Shown here piece by piece: positions 16,344-23,966 of a stretch of DNA of 37,030 bases. The number at the start of each line of letters is the position of its first letter. Position 1 is the stretch's first letter. The stretch covers positions 1-37,030 of the forward strand of contig CAAGJV010000123.1 in assembly GCA_900770205.1 (NCBI GenBank), written 5' to 3'. The notes beneath the pieces are model-generated. The model ran no database searches. It had not been told where the DNA came from and saw only the letters and a program-made list of their open reading frames with translations. The DNA is from Desulfovibrionaceae bacterium (GTDB taxonomy: Bacteria > Desulfobacterota > Desulfovibrionia > Desulfovibrionales > Desulfovibrionaceae). The position numbers and the translations under genes were made by a program.

Positions 16344-18251
16344 ATGGCCCTTCTTTCCCTTCAGAACGCAAGCCTGACTCTTGGCAACCGACTTCTTCTC
16401 GACCGCACGGATATTTTTGTTGAACAGGGGGACAGACTCTGCATTGTCGGCCGCAACGGCGTAGGAAAATCATCCCTCATGGCTGTACTTGCAGGCCGTC
16501 TTTCCCTCGACGGAGGAGAACGGCACGAAGAACCGGGCCTGAGCATAGGCTATGTCCAGCAGGCCGTTCCCGAACACTGGAAAGGATCCGTATTCAGTGT
16601 CACTGCCGATGCTCTCGGCGCAGAAGGAAAATTTCTTTCCGCGGCACACCTCATTGCCTCCAACCGCAGAGATCTTCTGTCTGCAGAAGATGCCGAAAAA
16701 GCCGATCTCATCATGGCGCACGGAGAAGTATGGGAAAAACATGGCGATGTTCTTGGCATTATCAACAGCCTGGCCCTCGATCCGGAGGCCGATTTTTCCA
16801 CGCTTTCAGGAGGAACCCGCAGGCGCGTTGCCCTAGCGCGTGCGCTTATCGCCTCCGATGTGCTGCTTCTCGATGAACCGACAAACCATCTGGATATAAA
16901 CACCATCAGCTGGCTGGAAGAATATCTGGCCAGGCAGTCCAGAACTCTGGTCTTCATCAGCCACGATAAGGCCTTCGTAAGAAGGCTCTCCTCCCGCATC
17001 GTTGAACTCGACAGGGCAAAACTCTACAGTTACGCCTGCAGTTTCGATACCTATCTCAGCCGAAGAGAAGAACGCCTTCATGCCGAAGACATGCAGAATG
17101 CCGTGTTCGACAAAAAACTGGCTCAGGAGGAAATCTGGATACGCCAGGGGATAAAAGCAAGGCGCACTCGCAATATGGGCCGCGTACGCGAACTTATAAA
17201 GATGCGCGAGGAACGTTCTGCCCGCCGCGAGAGAATGGGCACGGCAAATCTTCAGGTACAGGAAGCAGAAAAGTCCGGGAAACTCGTTGCCGAGTTAAAA
17301 AACGTTTCCTTTACCTGGCCAGACGGCTATAAAGTTTTTGAAAACGCTTCCCTTATTATCCAGAGAGGAGACAAAATAGGCCTCATCGGCAGCAACGGAG
17401 CCGGAAAAACAACTTTTCTGCGCGTTCTTCTGGGAGAATTACAGCCAAGTTCCGGCACGGTACGGCTCGGAAGCAACCTTGAAGTTGCCTACTTCGACCA
17501 GCTGCGCAACGTCCTCGATAATGAAAAAAGCGTGATGGAGAATGTTGCCGAAGGAAATGATCAGGTGATCATCAATGGTTCTCCCAGGCATGTTGCCAGC
17601 TATCTTCAGGATTTTCTGTTCGACTCAAGCCGCCTGAGGACGCCTGTCGGTCTGCTTTCAGGAGGGGAACGCAACAGGCTGCTGCTTGCCAAGCTGTTCA
17701 CACGACCTTCCAATATGCTGGTCCTCGATGAACCAACCAACGATCTTGATGCGGAAACTCTCGACCTGCTGGAAGAAATGCTTGCCGCTTACAAGGGCAC
17801 CGTTATTGTTGTCAGCCACGACAGAGCCTTTCTCGATGAGCTCGTCACCAGTACCATAGCTCTGGAAGGAAATGGCGTCGTCCGAGATTATGTGGGAGGA
17901 TATACCGACTATCTTCGCCAAAAACAAAGCAGCAGCGAAAAAAAGGCAAAAAACTCCTCGCAGGAAACATGGAAGGAAAACGCCCCCAAAAAACGCAAAC
18001 TGTCCTATAAGGAACAGCAGGAAAAAATTGCTCTGGAAAAAGAACAGGAAGAAATGCCCCATCGCCTTGAAGCTCTGGAAAAGGAGCAAAAAGAACTTGA
18101 GGAACTTCTTGCCGACCCCGACCTCTTCAGCCGCAATCCCGAATCCTTCAACAAGGGCATTGCCCGCCTGCCTCAGCTGGAAGAAGAGGAACTTGCCCTT
18201 CTTGAACGGGCCGATGCCATAGAAGAGCGACTAAAAGAGCTGACATTATGA
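16344..18251 (+). CDS. uup: ABC-F family ATPase, Uup-like
   Basis: This soluble, ribosome-associated ATPase belongs to the ABC-F group, which acts on stalled or assembling ribosomes. Two ABC domains are complete: Walker A GRNGVGKS with signature LSGGTRRRVALARAL and Walker B VLLLDEPTNHLD, then GSNGAGKT with LSGGERNRLLLAKLF and MLVLDEPTNDLD. The linker is arginine-rich (ARRTRNMGRVRELIKMREER). The C-terminal 90 residues are a charged coiled coil (KEQQEKIALEKEQEEMPHRLEALEKEQKELEEL), which is the Uup-type tail. I prefer the ATG at 16344, with GCAGGTG 6 bases upstream, over the GTG at 16335 inside that site. It is 635 residues and follows polA by 79 bases. Confidence 0.92.
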   Translation: MALLSLQNASLTLGNRLLLDRTDIFVEQGDRLCIVGRNGVGKSSLMAVLAGRLSLDGGERHEEPGLSIGYVQQAVPEHWKGSVFSVTADALGAEGKFLSAAHLIASNRRDLLSAEDAEKADLIMAHGEVWEKHGDVLGIINSLALDPEADFSTLSGGTRRRVALARALIASDVLLLDEPTNHLDINTISWLEEYLARQSRTLVFISHDKAFVRRLSSRIVELDRAKLYSYACSFDTYLSRREERLHAEDMQNAVFDKKLAQEEIWIRQGIKARRTRNMGRVRELIKMREERSARRERMGTANLQVQEAEKSGKLVAELKNVSFTWPDGYKVFENASLIIQRGDKIGLIGSNGAGKTTFLRVLLGELQPSSGTVRLGSNLEVAYFDQLRNVLDNEKSVMENVAEGNDQVIINGSPRHVASYLQDFLFDSSRLRTPVGLLSGGERNRLLLAKLFTRPSNMLVLDEPTNDLDAETLDLLEEMLAAYKGTVIVVSHDRAFLDELVTSTIALEGNGVVRDYVGGYTDYLRQKQSSSEKKAKNSSQETWKENAPKKRKLSYKEQQEKIALEKEQEEMPHRLEALEKEQKELEELLADPDLFSRNPESFNKGIARLPQLEEEELALLERADAIEERLKELTL

Positions 18252-18345
18252 TTCATCCCGATACACTTTCCATGTCTTGATTTTTCTGTTGCAGGAATGC
18301 TCTTACCTTTAGTATGCTGACACGAGACACACTATGAGGTGAACC

Positions 18346-18696
18346 ATGGATACCGCAAGAAAAGAAGCTCTCATACAGGCCGGCATAGACATCGACTCCA
18401 CCCTGGAACGCTTCATGAATAATGAAGCACTGATGGAACGCTTCTGGCAGAAATTTCCCAATGACAAAAGCTATGCCGAACTTATGGATGCCATTGCTGC
18501 CGATGACAAGGCAAAAGCCATCACTTCCATACACACCTTCAAGGGCGTATGCGGCACTCTGGGCTTTACCGATATGTACAAAACCACTGTTCAGATAGAA
18601 TCTCTCATGCGCTCAGGCCAGTGGGACGAAGCCCTGAATGCCATGCCCATGCTTGAAAAGCTCTACAGGCATGTCTGTTCTGTCGTTGGAGATTAA
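18346..18696 (+). CDS. Stand-alone HPt (histidine phosphotransfer) domain protein
   Basis: A 116-residue single-domain protein. The motif SIHTFKGVCGTLGF places the phospho-accepting histidine at H63, within the expected four-helix HPt bundle. Such proteins relay phosphate between a hybrid histidine kinase and a response regulator, neither of which is in the window. GAGGTGAACC precedes the ATG. A weak promoter-like TAGTAT hexamer lies about 33 bases upstream, in the 94-base gap after uup. Its neighbours are a V4R protein and a diguanylate cyclase, so the three probably form one signalling operon. Confidence 0.85.
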   Translation: MDTARKEALIQAGIDIDSTLERFMNNEALMERFWQKFPNDKSYAELMDAIAADDKAKAITSIHTFKGVCGTLGFTDMYKTTVQIESLMRSGQWDEALNAMPMLEKLYRHVCSVVGD

Positions 18697-18720
18697 CAGA
18701 GTATTCCTGCGGAGGATCGT

Positions 18721-19254
18721 ATGCCCCAGCAAAGCAAAGAAACGCACTACCTCTTTCGGTGGGACAAACTCGGCGATATCGCCGTTGGCCGGCAGAACCT
18801 CGGGCAGTTTGTTCCCGTACAGATATACCGTATGCTCGAATACAGCCTGAACCATGTTCTGTTTGAAGAATTCGGCCCGGAAAAGTGCGATGAAATTTTC
18901 CGCAAGGCCGGCCATCTGGCCGGGATGGAATATGCCAGAAATGTTCTTCCGCTGGATGCATCCCCAAGCAGGTTCTTTTCCGTACTCCAGAATTCCCTGG
19001 CAGACCTCATGGTAGGTATTCTGCGTGTTGAAAAGGCTGATTTCGATGAGGGAGAGTTTATCCTTACTGTTCATGAAGATCTCGACTGCAGCGGCCTTCA
19101 GCCTACCAATGAGCTGGTATGCCATTACGATGAAGGCTTTATTTCCGGCATAATAGAAGTCTACACAGGACGAACCTGCACCGTAAGGGAAATAGACTGC
19201 TGGGCCATCGGAGAAAGGGTATGCCGCTTCAGAGGAAACTTTGACCATGACTGA
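18721..19254 (+). CDS. V4R-domain (4-vinyl reductase-like) sensor protein
   Basis: A 177-residue protein ending in a V4R domain, a small ligand- or metal-binding fold found in bacteriochlorophyll-related proteins, hydrocarbon-sensing regulators and archaeal signal proteins. The recognisable part is the C-terminal half: EFILTVHEDLDCSG, ELVCHYDEGFISGIIEVYTGR, then REIDCWAIGERVCRF. Several of its cysteines are typical of the domain. There is no signal peptide, membrane segment or output domain, so it must work with a partner. The downstream GGDEF gene overlaps it by 8 bases. A GGAGG-like site lies just before the ATG. The ligand cannot be named from sequence. Confidence 0.8.
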   Translation: MPQQSKETHYLFRWDKLGDIAVGRQNLGQFVPVQIYRMLEYSLNHVLFEEFGPEKCDEIFRKAGHLAGMEYARNVLPLDASPSRFFSVLQNSLADLMVGILRVEKADFDEGEFILTVHEDLDCSGLQPTNELVCHYDEGFISGIIEVYTGRTCTVREIDCWAIGERVCRFRGNFDHD

Positions 19255-20131
19255 CGACGAAAAGGGAATCACGCTCCTCAGTGCCTATGTCGGCGATATT
19301 CTGAACGATCCAAGGCATGCTTCTCTCAATTCAGATTCTCTCCCTGAACCTCTGCATAATCTGGGAGAAAAACTTGCACTGCTCGGCCTCTATCTTAAAG
19401 AAGCCCAGGAGCTTTCTGAAACCCTTGCGGCAGGCAAAATAACCACATTCTGCTCCACGCATCGCGAAAACACTTTTATTGCACCTTTAAAAACGCTGCA
19501 GTCCAATCTGCTGCACCTGGCGTGGACGGCACGCTGCATTTCCGAAGGCGATGACAATCAGCATATTTCCTTCATGTCTGATCTTTCTTCTGCCTTCAAT
19601 ACTATGATTGAACGGCACAAAGAACAGAAGGCAGCCCTTGAACAGATAGCCAGCATGGATGCGCTGACAGGGGTAGGCAACCGAATGGCCTTCAACCGTG
19701 ATATTCATGCTCTGTGGCAACAGAACAAGGATTTTTCCATGGCCTTTATCGACCTGGATAACCTCAAATTCTGCAACGACAGCCGCGGCCATGCCGAAGG
19801 CGACAGGTATATTCTGACGACATGCGCCGCACTGAAAGCAAAGTTTTCCCATAATTGCCGGCTGTACAGAATAGGCGGCGATGAATTTGCCCTTCTTTCA
19901 GAAACTCTGCAGGAAAACGCGCTTTCTTCCGGCCTTCAGGCTTGCAGAAATACCTTTCTTAAGGAATACGGAAGCCATTTTGAAGTACAGCGTTCGTTCA
20001 GTTTCGGCTGTGTTCATGCCACAGCAGGAGAAAGAGGATCCCTTGATTCCTTTATCGCAAAGGCCGATAAGCTCATGTACGCAGATAAAGGACGCGCAGA
20101 CAGGCTCGTGGCCAGAAACTCCCAGGCATAA
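19247..20131 (+). CDS. Diguanylate cyclase (GGDEF domain)
   Basis: Makes cyclic di-GMP from two GTP. The 294-residue protein has an N-terminal helical region (about 1-130) of unknown function and a GGDEF domain from MDALTGVGNRMAF (M137) on. The active-site loop GGDEF is at 210-214 and FIDLDNLKFCNDSRGHAEGD is intact, so it should be catalytic. The RxxD product-inhibition site is missing (CRLYRIGGDEF). No membrane helix is seen. The ATG at 19247 overlaps the V4R stop. A TTG at 19241 is closer to the AGAGGA site and is an alternative start. The tight overlap suggests that V4R input controls this output. Confidence 0.88.
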   Translation: MTDDEKGITLLSAYVGDILNDPRHASLNSDSLPEPLHNLGEKLALLGLYLKEAQELSETLAAGKITTFCSTHRENTFIAPLKTLQSNLLHLAWTARCISEGDDNQHISFMSDLSSAFNTMIERHKEQKAALEQIASMDALTGVGNRMAFNRDIHALWQQNKDFSMAFIDLDNLKFCNDSRGHAEGDRYILTTCAALKAKFSHNCRLYRIGGDEFALLSETLQENALSSGLQACRNTFLKEYGSHFEVQRSFSFGCVHATAGERGSLDSFIAKADKLMYADKGRADRLVARNSQA

Positions 20132-20259
20132 CCCATCTATCAACACTCCCATGCTCTGCCGGGAATAGATGGCCTCCTCTCAGCGACAAAAGATATCTTC
20201 CAGAAACAGGTATTCGATACTGCATTCCCTCTCATCAACAATACCTGCAGGATTGTTAA

Positions 20260-20868
20260 TTGTGCACCTCCCTTAATTTTCAGGAAAAGTTCCGGCTGCG
20301 AGCAGAACTCACATGCAAAAGAGAATCTCTTGCCTCAGGAGAGGCAGGAAAGCGCCGCTCCATACTCCTGCAGAAAAGGCTTCTAAAAAGCCGTTTCTGG
20401 GAAGAATGCAACCGCATTGCCCTTTATTTTTCCGTGCGGAGCGAAGCCGGAACGGAACTTCTCCTTCATGAGGCATGGAAACAGGGAAAAACCGTCTTTC
20501 TTCCGCACTGCAGGGAAAATGAACCGGGAATGATGGACATGATCGCCTGCAGCAGCATGGAAGAAACTGTGCCCTCCCGTTTCGGTATTCCCGAACCTGT
20601 GAAAAAAGCATCTTCCCGCATTCTTTCCGCGGCGGAACTCTCTTCTAAGGAAACGCTTATCATTGTTCCCGCTCTTGCGTTCGATAGAAGGGGCTTCCGC
20701 CTGGGCTACGGCGGAGGATATTACGACAGGCTGCTTGCCTCCGCTCTCTGCCCGAAAGCAGGCCTTTCCTACCACGGCCTTGTTCTGGATGCGCTCCCTC
20801 GCGATCCGTGGGATGTTTCCGTTGATACCGTATGCACAGAGGAGGAACTTCTTTGCTTCCATCCATGA
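20260..20868 (+). CDS. fau: 5-formyltetrahydrofolate cyclo-ligase
   Basis: Recycles 5-formyl-THF to 5,10-methenyl-THF using ATP. The 202-residue length and the segments KRESLASGE, RIALYFSVRSEAGTELLLHEAW, TVFLPHCR and, above all, DRRGFRLGYGGGYYDRLLA fit the family. No ATG is available at the N-terminus. The TTG at 20260, with CAGGA 7 bases upstream, is the best start. It overlaps the next gene by 4 bases (ATGA). The preceding 128-base gap contains a small hairpin (20133-20172) without a T-run. Confidence 0.88.
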   Translation: MCTSLNFQEKFRLRAELTCKRESLASGEAGKRRSILLQKRLLKSRFWEECNRIALYFSVRSEAGTELLLHEAWKQGKTVFLPHCRENEPGMMDMIACSSMEETVPSRFGIPEPVKKASSRILSAAELSSKETLIIVPALAFDRRGFRLGYGGGYYDRLLASALCPKAGLSYHGLVLDALPRDPWDVSVDTVCTEEELLCFHP

Positions 20869-21587
20869 TCTCCTTTCGTTTTCCCGGCATTGCCCCTGTT
20901 GCCTGCCTGTTCACTACGCGTACTTTTGGCAGTGTATCTCTGGCAGAAGGAGAGCCGGATATCCCCACTGCTGCAAGGCGCAGGAAACTTGCTTCTCTTC
21001 CAGGAACAGAAGGCTTTGCCGAAGTTCATCAGGTTCACGGCATACGTACGGTATTTGAACCGGAAATCCAGTCTCCGGCATTGCGCCCGGCTGAGCAGGC
21101 CGATGGCATGGCGACTTCCCGCCCCGGAACGGCGCTCATGATAAAAACAGCAGACTGCCAGCCCATACTTATCGCCCATGAATCCGGCAGTTATATCATG
21201 GCCATCCATTCCGGGTGGAGAGGCAGCAGACAGAACTACCCCTTCCTGGCCGTAGGAGAATTCTGCGAACACTACCGCCTGAACCCGAAACAACTCTGGG
21301 CCGTACGCGGGCCAAGCCTTGGGCCTGCCGCCTCGGAATTCATCCACTTCTTTCAGGAATGGGGCGATGAATTTCTCCCATGGTACGATGAAGCCCGCCA
21401 GACGGTGGATCTGTGGCGGCTTACCCGCCATCAGCTTGAAAAGGCAGGTCTCATGCCCGGAAAGATCCTCGGGATGGATATGTGCACCTTCGATAATGCC
21501 GATTCCTTCTATTCCTACCGACATTTCCGAAAGGCAGGCAGCGAAAACGGCAGACAGGGAAGCCTTATCTGGATCCGTTCCCTCTGA
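20865..21587 (+). CDS. pgeF: Peptidoglycan editing factor PgeF / YfiH-type multicopper oxidoreductase-like protein
   Basis: A 240-residue protein of the DUF152/YfiH (laccase domain) family. Members have been reported as purine nucleoside phosphorylases and as PgeF, which prevents misincorporation during peptidoglycan synthesis. The zinc ligands are visible: H in VHQVHG, C in KTADCQPILI and H in IHSGWRGS. Coordinates start at the ATG overlapping the fau stop. A TTG at 20853 sits 6 bases after a strong GGAGGA and is an equally good start, adding four residues. The protein is translationally coupled to fau. Confidence 0.85.
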   Translation: MISFRFPGIAPVACLFTTRTFGSVSLAEGEPDIPTAARRRKLASLPGTEGFAEVHQVHGIRTVFEPEIQSPALRPAEQADGMATSRPGTALMIKTADCQPILIAHESGSYIMAIHSGWRGSRQNYPFLAVGEFCEHYRLNPKQLWAVRGPSLGPAASEFIHFFQEWGDEFLPWYDEARQTVDLWRLTRHQLEKAGLMPGKILGMDMCTFDNADSFYSYRHFRKAGSENGRQGSLIWIRSL

Positions 21588-21748
21588 TTCTCCCCTAAAA
21601 ATACCTGTTTCTTTTTTTCTCTTTTTAGAATATACTATTTGCCGCGTTATTTTCGATGCCGGAGAGAGGCCGGCAGAGCTTTTGCTCGTATCGATAGAAC
21701 GCCCTTTCCGGCAGGCGCCGGCTATTTTCATACTCTTTCGAGGAAATC

Positions 21749-23086
21749 ATGAACGTATCTCGCAATGGGCTGCGCGGGCTCTCTTCTGCCGTGCTCAGCC
21801 AGGTAAAATGTGCGGCCTCTGCTCTGCTGGTATGCGGGCTGGTGGCCACTTCTGTTTCTTCCGCCCATGCGGAAGGTTTTGGCATTACGGAATGGAGCGC
21901 CCGCGGCATGGCCCTCGGCGGTGGGGCCGGCGGCGGCATGGTAGCCCGTGCCAACGATGCTTCCGCCATTGCCTACAACCCTGCCGGCATCACGCAGATT
22001 CCCGGAACAACAACGCAGATGGGCATGGCTGTTTCCATGCTTAATTTCGACATCAGCCGTGCCGATACCGGCAAGACAGTTTCCACTTCCGACCAGGCCT
22101 GGCCTATTCCCCATTTCTACCTCACGCATCAGCTGAACGACAAGCTGTGGCTTGGCGTTGGCACCTTCACCCGGTACGGCCTGGGCTCCCAGTTCCCCGA
22201 TAACTGGGGCAAAGTTGCTGGAGGAAACTCTTCTATCCTCAAATCCGTCACCCTTATTTCCACTACGCTCAACCCGAACATCGCCTACAAGATCAACGAT
22301 ATCCTGTCTGTCAGTGCCGGCGTGAGCTATACTTGGGGTTACCTCAGTCTGAACCAGCAATATAACCTTTATGGCGGTAGAGGCCATGCCGATGCCCGCA
22401 TCCATTCCGAAAACGGCTATGCCTTTGGTTACAACTTCGGCCTGCATGCCCGATTCAACGATCAGTGGAGCGCAGGCCTTACCTACCGCGCCAGCGAAGA
22501 CATGACCTTCAAGGGCAGCACTCGTTTCCGCTTTTCCGGCCTTCTTGCAGAAAAAATGAGCCAATCCATGAAGAACTGCAATGCCGATGGCAAGCTCTCC
22601 GTGCCTGATGTCATCACCCTAGGAGTGATGTACAAGCCTATGCAGAATCTGAGCTTTGAGGCAGATGTCGCCTACACGGTGTGGAGCCGCTTCCGCAACC
22701 TTACCATCAATATGCATTCCAGCACACCATCCTTCTTCGAGCAGAAGAACTGGCGCGACACCTGGGCCTTCACCTTCGGTGTGGAATACGCCCCCATCGA
22801 CTGGATGACGCTGCGTGCCGGCTTCACCTACGAAACCTCCCCTCTGCAGGATTCCAGCTGCTACGACTATCTCGTCCCTTCCAACGGCCGCAACTACTAT
22901 ACCGTGGGCGCCGGCTTCAAGTATGACAAATGGACGCTCGACCTTGCCTACATGTATATTGATGTGCGCGATATCAATTACGGCGGCTCGAAAGACCATT
23001 CCGGTCTTATGACCAGCACCTTTGCCGGAAAAGCGCATAACAGCTATGCCCACAATATCGGCTTTACCATCGGCTACACATTCTAA
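21749..23086 (+). CDS. FadL/OmpP1-family outer-membrane transport protein
   Basis: A 445-residue beta-barrel that should carry hydrophobic molecules, classically long-chain fatty acids, across the outer membrane. A signal peptide ends at SSAHA, giving a mature EGFGITEWSARGMALGGGAGG N-terminus, the typical FadL plug start. NDASAIAYNPAGITQIPGT follows. The rest alternates aromatic beta strands and ends in phenylalanine (GFTIGYTF), as expected for BAM-dependent assembly. CGAGGAAA precedes the ATG. It is a single-gene unit with an AT-rich upstream region (21590-21650, possible TATACT hexamer) and its own strong terminator. The true substrate in an anaerobe is open: fatty acids, quinone-like or aromatic compounds. 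Confidence 0.9.
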   Translation: MNVSRNGLRGLSSAVLSQVKCAASALLVCGLVATSVSSAHAEGFGITEWSARGMALGGGAGGGMVARANDASAIAYNPAGITQIPGTTTQMGMAVSMLNFDISRADTGKTVSTSDQAWPIPHFYLTHQLNDKLWLGVGTFTRYGLGSQFPDNWGKVAGGNSSILKSVTLISTTLNPNIAYKINDILSVSAGVSYTWGYLSLNQQYNLYGGRGHADARIHSENGYAFGYNFGLHARFNDQWSAGLTYRASEDMTFKGSTRFRFSGLLAEKMSQSMKNCNADGKLSVPDVITLGVMYKPMQNLSFEADVAYTVWSRFRNLTINMHSSTPSFFEQKNWRDTWAFTFGVEYAPIDWMTLRAGFTYETSPLQDSSCYDYLVPSNGRNYYTVGAGFKYDKWTLDLAYMYIDVRDINYGGSKDHSGLMTSTFAGKAHNSYAHNIGFTIGYTF

Positions 23087-23108
23087 GACATACGACATCC
23101 CGTTCCAG

Positions 23109-23143
23109 GGGCCCCACCGGCATAGCTGGTGGGGCCCTATTTT
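23109..23143 (+). terminator. Intrinsic terminator of the fadL-like gene
   Basis: A perfect 10-base GC-rich stem (GGGCCCCACC / GGTGGGGCCC) with a 9-base loop is followed by TATTTT. It begins 22 bases after the stop codon. Confidence 0.9.
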
Positions 23144-23151
23144 AAACCAAA

Positions 23152-23224
23152 AAAGAAAAGCAAATCTTGCCTTTGCAAGGCTTTGAAAGTATTTACAAGT
23201 ATTGGCAAGTATTTGCTTTTCTTT
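23152..23224. repeat. Long imperfect inverted repeat, AT-rich
   Basis: The left arm AAAGAAAAGCAAAT-C-TTGCC (23152-23171) pairs with GGCAA-GT-ATTTGCTTTTCTTT (23204-23224), giving 14 plus 5 paired bases. The intervening 32 bases contain further short repeats: AAGTATT occurs three times in 23187-23213. TTTGAAAGTA (23182-23191) is inverted again as TACTTTCAAA (23248-23257). The block follows the fadL terminator and adjoins the gene remnants. It is probably a transposon-end or recombination scar. Its identity is unknown. Confidence 0.6.
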
Positions 23225-23252
23225 GCTTTGAAAGAATTTTTCTAGAGTACTT

Positions 23253-23324
23253 TCAAAATATGCAGACTGGCAGATGAAGACGTTCAGCCAACTCTGCCAA
23301 TGTTATGTCAGGATGCTCTCGAAA
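23253..23324 (-). pseudogene. Possible transposase helix-turn-helix fragment
   Basis: Minus-strand codons here read FREHPDITLAELAERLHLPV before a stop at 23253-23255. The pattern HPDITLAELAERL resembles the N-terminal helix-turn-helix of IS630-type transposases. It is in a different frame from the adjoining ATPase remnant and takes over just where that protein's similarity stops (about 23316-23322), as expected for a junction made by insertion and decay. The piece is only about 23 codons, so the family call is tentative. Confidence 0.4.
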
Positions 23325-23497
23325 TTGATGCTGATGATTTGTTCATGAGCAACACCGCTGGACAGCAGATACTTCTGGAACATAGTAAAGAGTGTGGACT
23401 TTCCGCAACGCCGGACACCCGACACAACCTTGATGATTTGCTTGCCCTTCTGCCGAATAAGCCAGTCCAGATATTCAGAGCGCTTGATGAAGCTCAT
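23303..23497 (-). pseudogene. 5' remnant of an AAA ATPase (DUF4143-type) gene
   Basis: The 64 codons match the beginning of the AAA_14/DUF4143 ATPases: RSEYLDWLIRQKGKQIIKVVSGVRRCGKSTLF with a Walker A motif, then IISINFE. These proteins are normally near 400 residues, so the ATPase core after strand 2 and the C-terminal domain are gone. The original AAGGAGG ribosome site and ATG remain, so the 3' part was lost. The break lies near 23316-23322. The gene has no likely function now. Confidence 0.7.
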
Positions 23498-23611
23498 GAC
23501 AGGCCTCCTTACTGGATAGATGCTAGGAGATTTTTTTTAATTTTTCAAGAAAAACGGATTACGTTCCAATATTTTTGCTTTACCGAGAAAAATTGGAAAG
23601 TTTAGAATCTT

Positions 23612-23712
23612 TCCGGCTCTCCCTCAAAGAAGGGGACAAGAAAAAAAGAAGGGCATACCAAGAAATGATATGCCTGCAGGGCAATCATTCCGGCCAAAGA
23701 AGGAGAGCCGGA
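23612..23712. repeat. Inverted-repeat block with nested hairpin
   Basis: Perfect 11-base arms TCCGGCTCTCC (23612-23622) and GGAGAGCCGGA (23702-23712) enclose about 80 bases that contain a nested GGCATA/TATGCC hairpin (23652-23674). The element size and symmetry suggest a MITE-like repeat or a structured RNA. I see no obvious flanking target duplication. A further 7-base hairpin (CCCGAGG/CTTCGGG) lies at 23778-23796. Nothing in 23500-23820 looks like a complete protein gene. Confidence 0.55.
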
Positions 23713-23815
23713 TAGACTGAAAAAAATTGTTCGAGATAATCCCTGAAAAAACTTTTGCCCCGTTCTTTGACGTAGAACCCGAGGCTGGACTTCGGGAAAC
23801 CGTACCGGAAAGAAA

Positions 23816-23856
23816 AAAGCAAAGAACGCCAAGACGTTATGCATCTTGGCGTTCTT
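23816..23856 (-). terminator. Intrinsic terminator downstream of tRNA-Glu
   Basis: A perfect 13-base stem (AAGAACGCCAAGA at 23822-23834, TCTTGGCGTTCTT at 23844-23856) with a 9-base loop. On the minus strand it is followed by TGCTTTTTTC. It ends the tRNA-Glu transcript 16 bases after the CCA end. Confidence 0.9.
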
Positions 23857-23871
23857 CATTGTACTCAAATG

Positions 23872-23948
23872 TGGCGTCCCCAGGCGGATTTGAACCGCCG
23901 TTGACGGCGTGAAAGGCCGCTGTCCTGGGCCGACTAGACGATGGGGAC
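23872..23948 (-). tRNA. tRNA-Glu (anticodon UUC)
   Basis: The minus-strand sequence folds into a full cloverleaf. The acceptor stem pairs GTCCCCA with TGGGGAC, the anticodon loop is CTTTCAC with anticodon TTC (23913-23911), the T-loop is GGTTCAAATCC, and the 3' CCA is encoded. It closely resembles E. coli tRNA-Glu. It starts only 18 bases after the hflX stop, with no terminator between, so it is either cotranscribed with hflX or driven by a promoter inside it. A terminator follows. Confidence 0.97.
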
Positions 23949-23966
23949 GTGCTGCGTTGGTGCTTA

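Noticed and set aside
20132..20259. Possible 6S RNA upstream of fau
   Set aside because: 6S RNA often precedes this gene, but the gap is only 128 bases and shows just one 8-base hairpin (20133-20140 with 20165-20172), without the long bulged stem of 6S RNA.
23187..23213. CRISPR-like short direct repeats (AAGTATT three times)
   Set aside because: The units are 7 bases, spaced irregularly, and there are no cas genes. They are part of the AT-rich inverted-repeat scar.
23602..23868. Minus-strand frame of 88 codons beside tRNA-Glu
   Set aside because: It runs through the tRNA terminator and the inverted-repeat block, is Phe-rich and low-complexity, and has no ribosome site.
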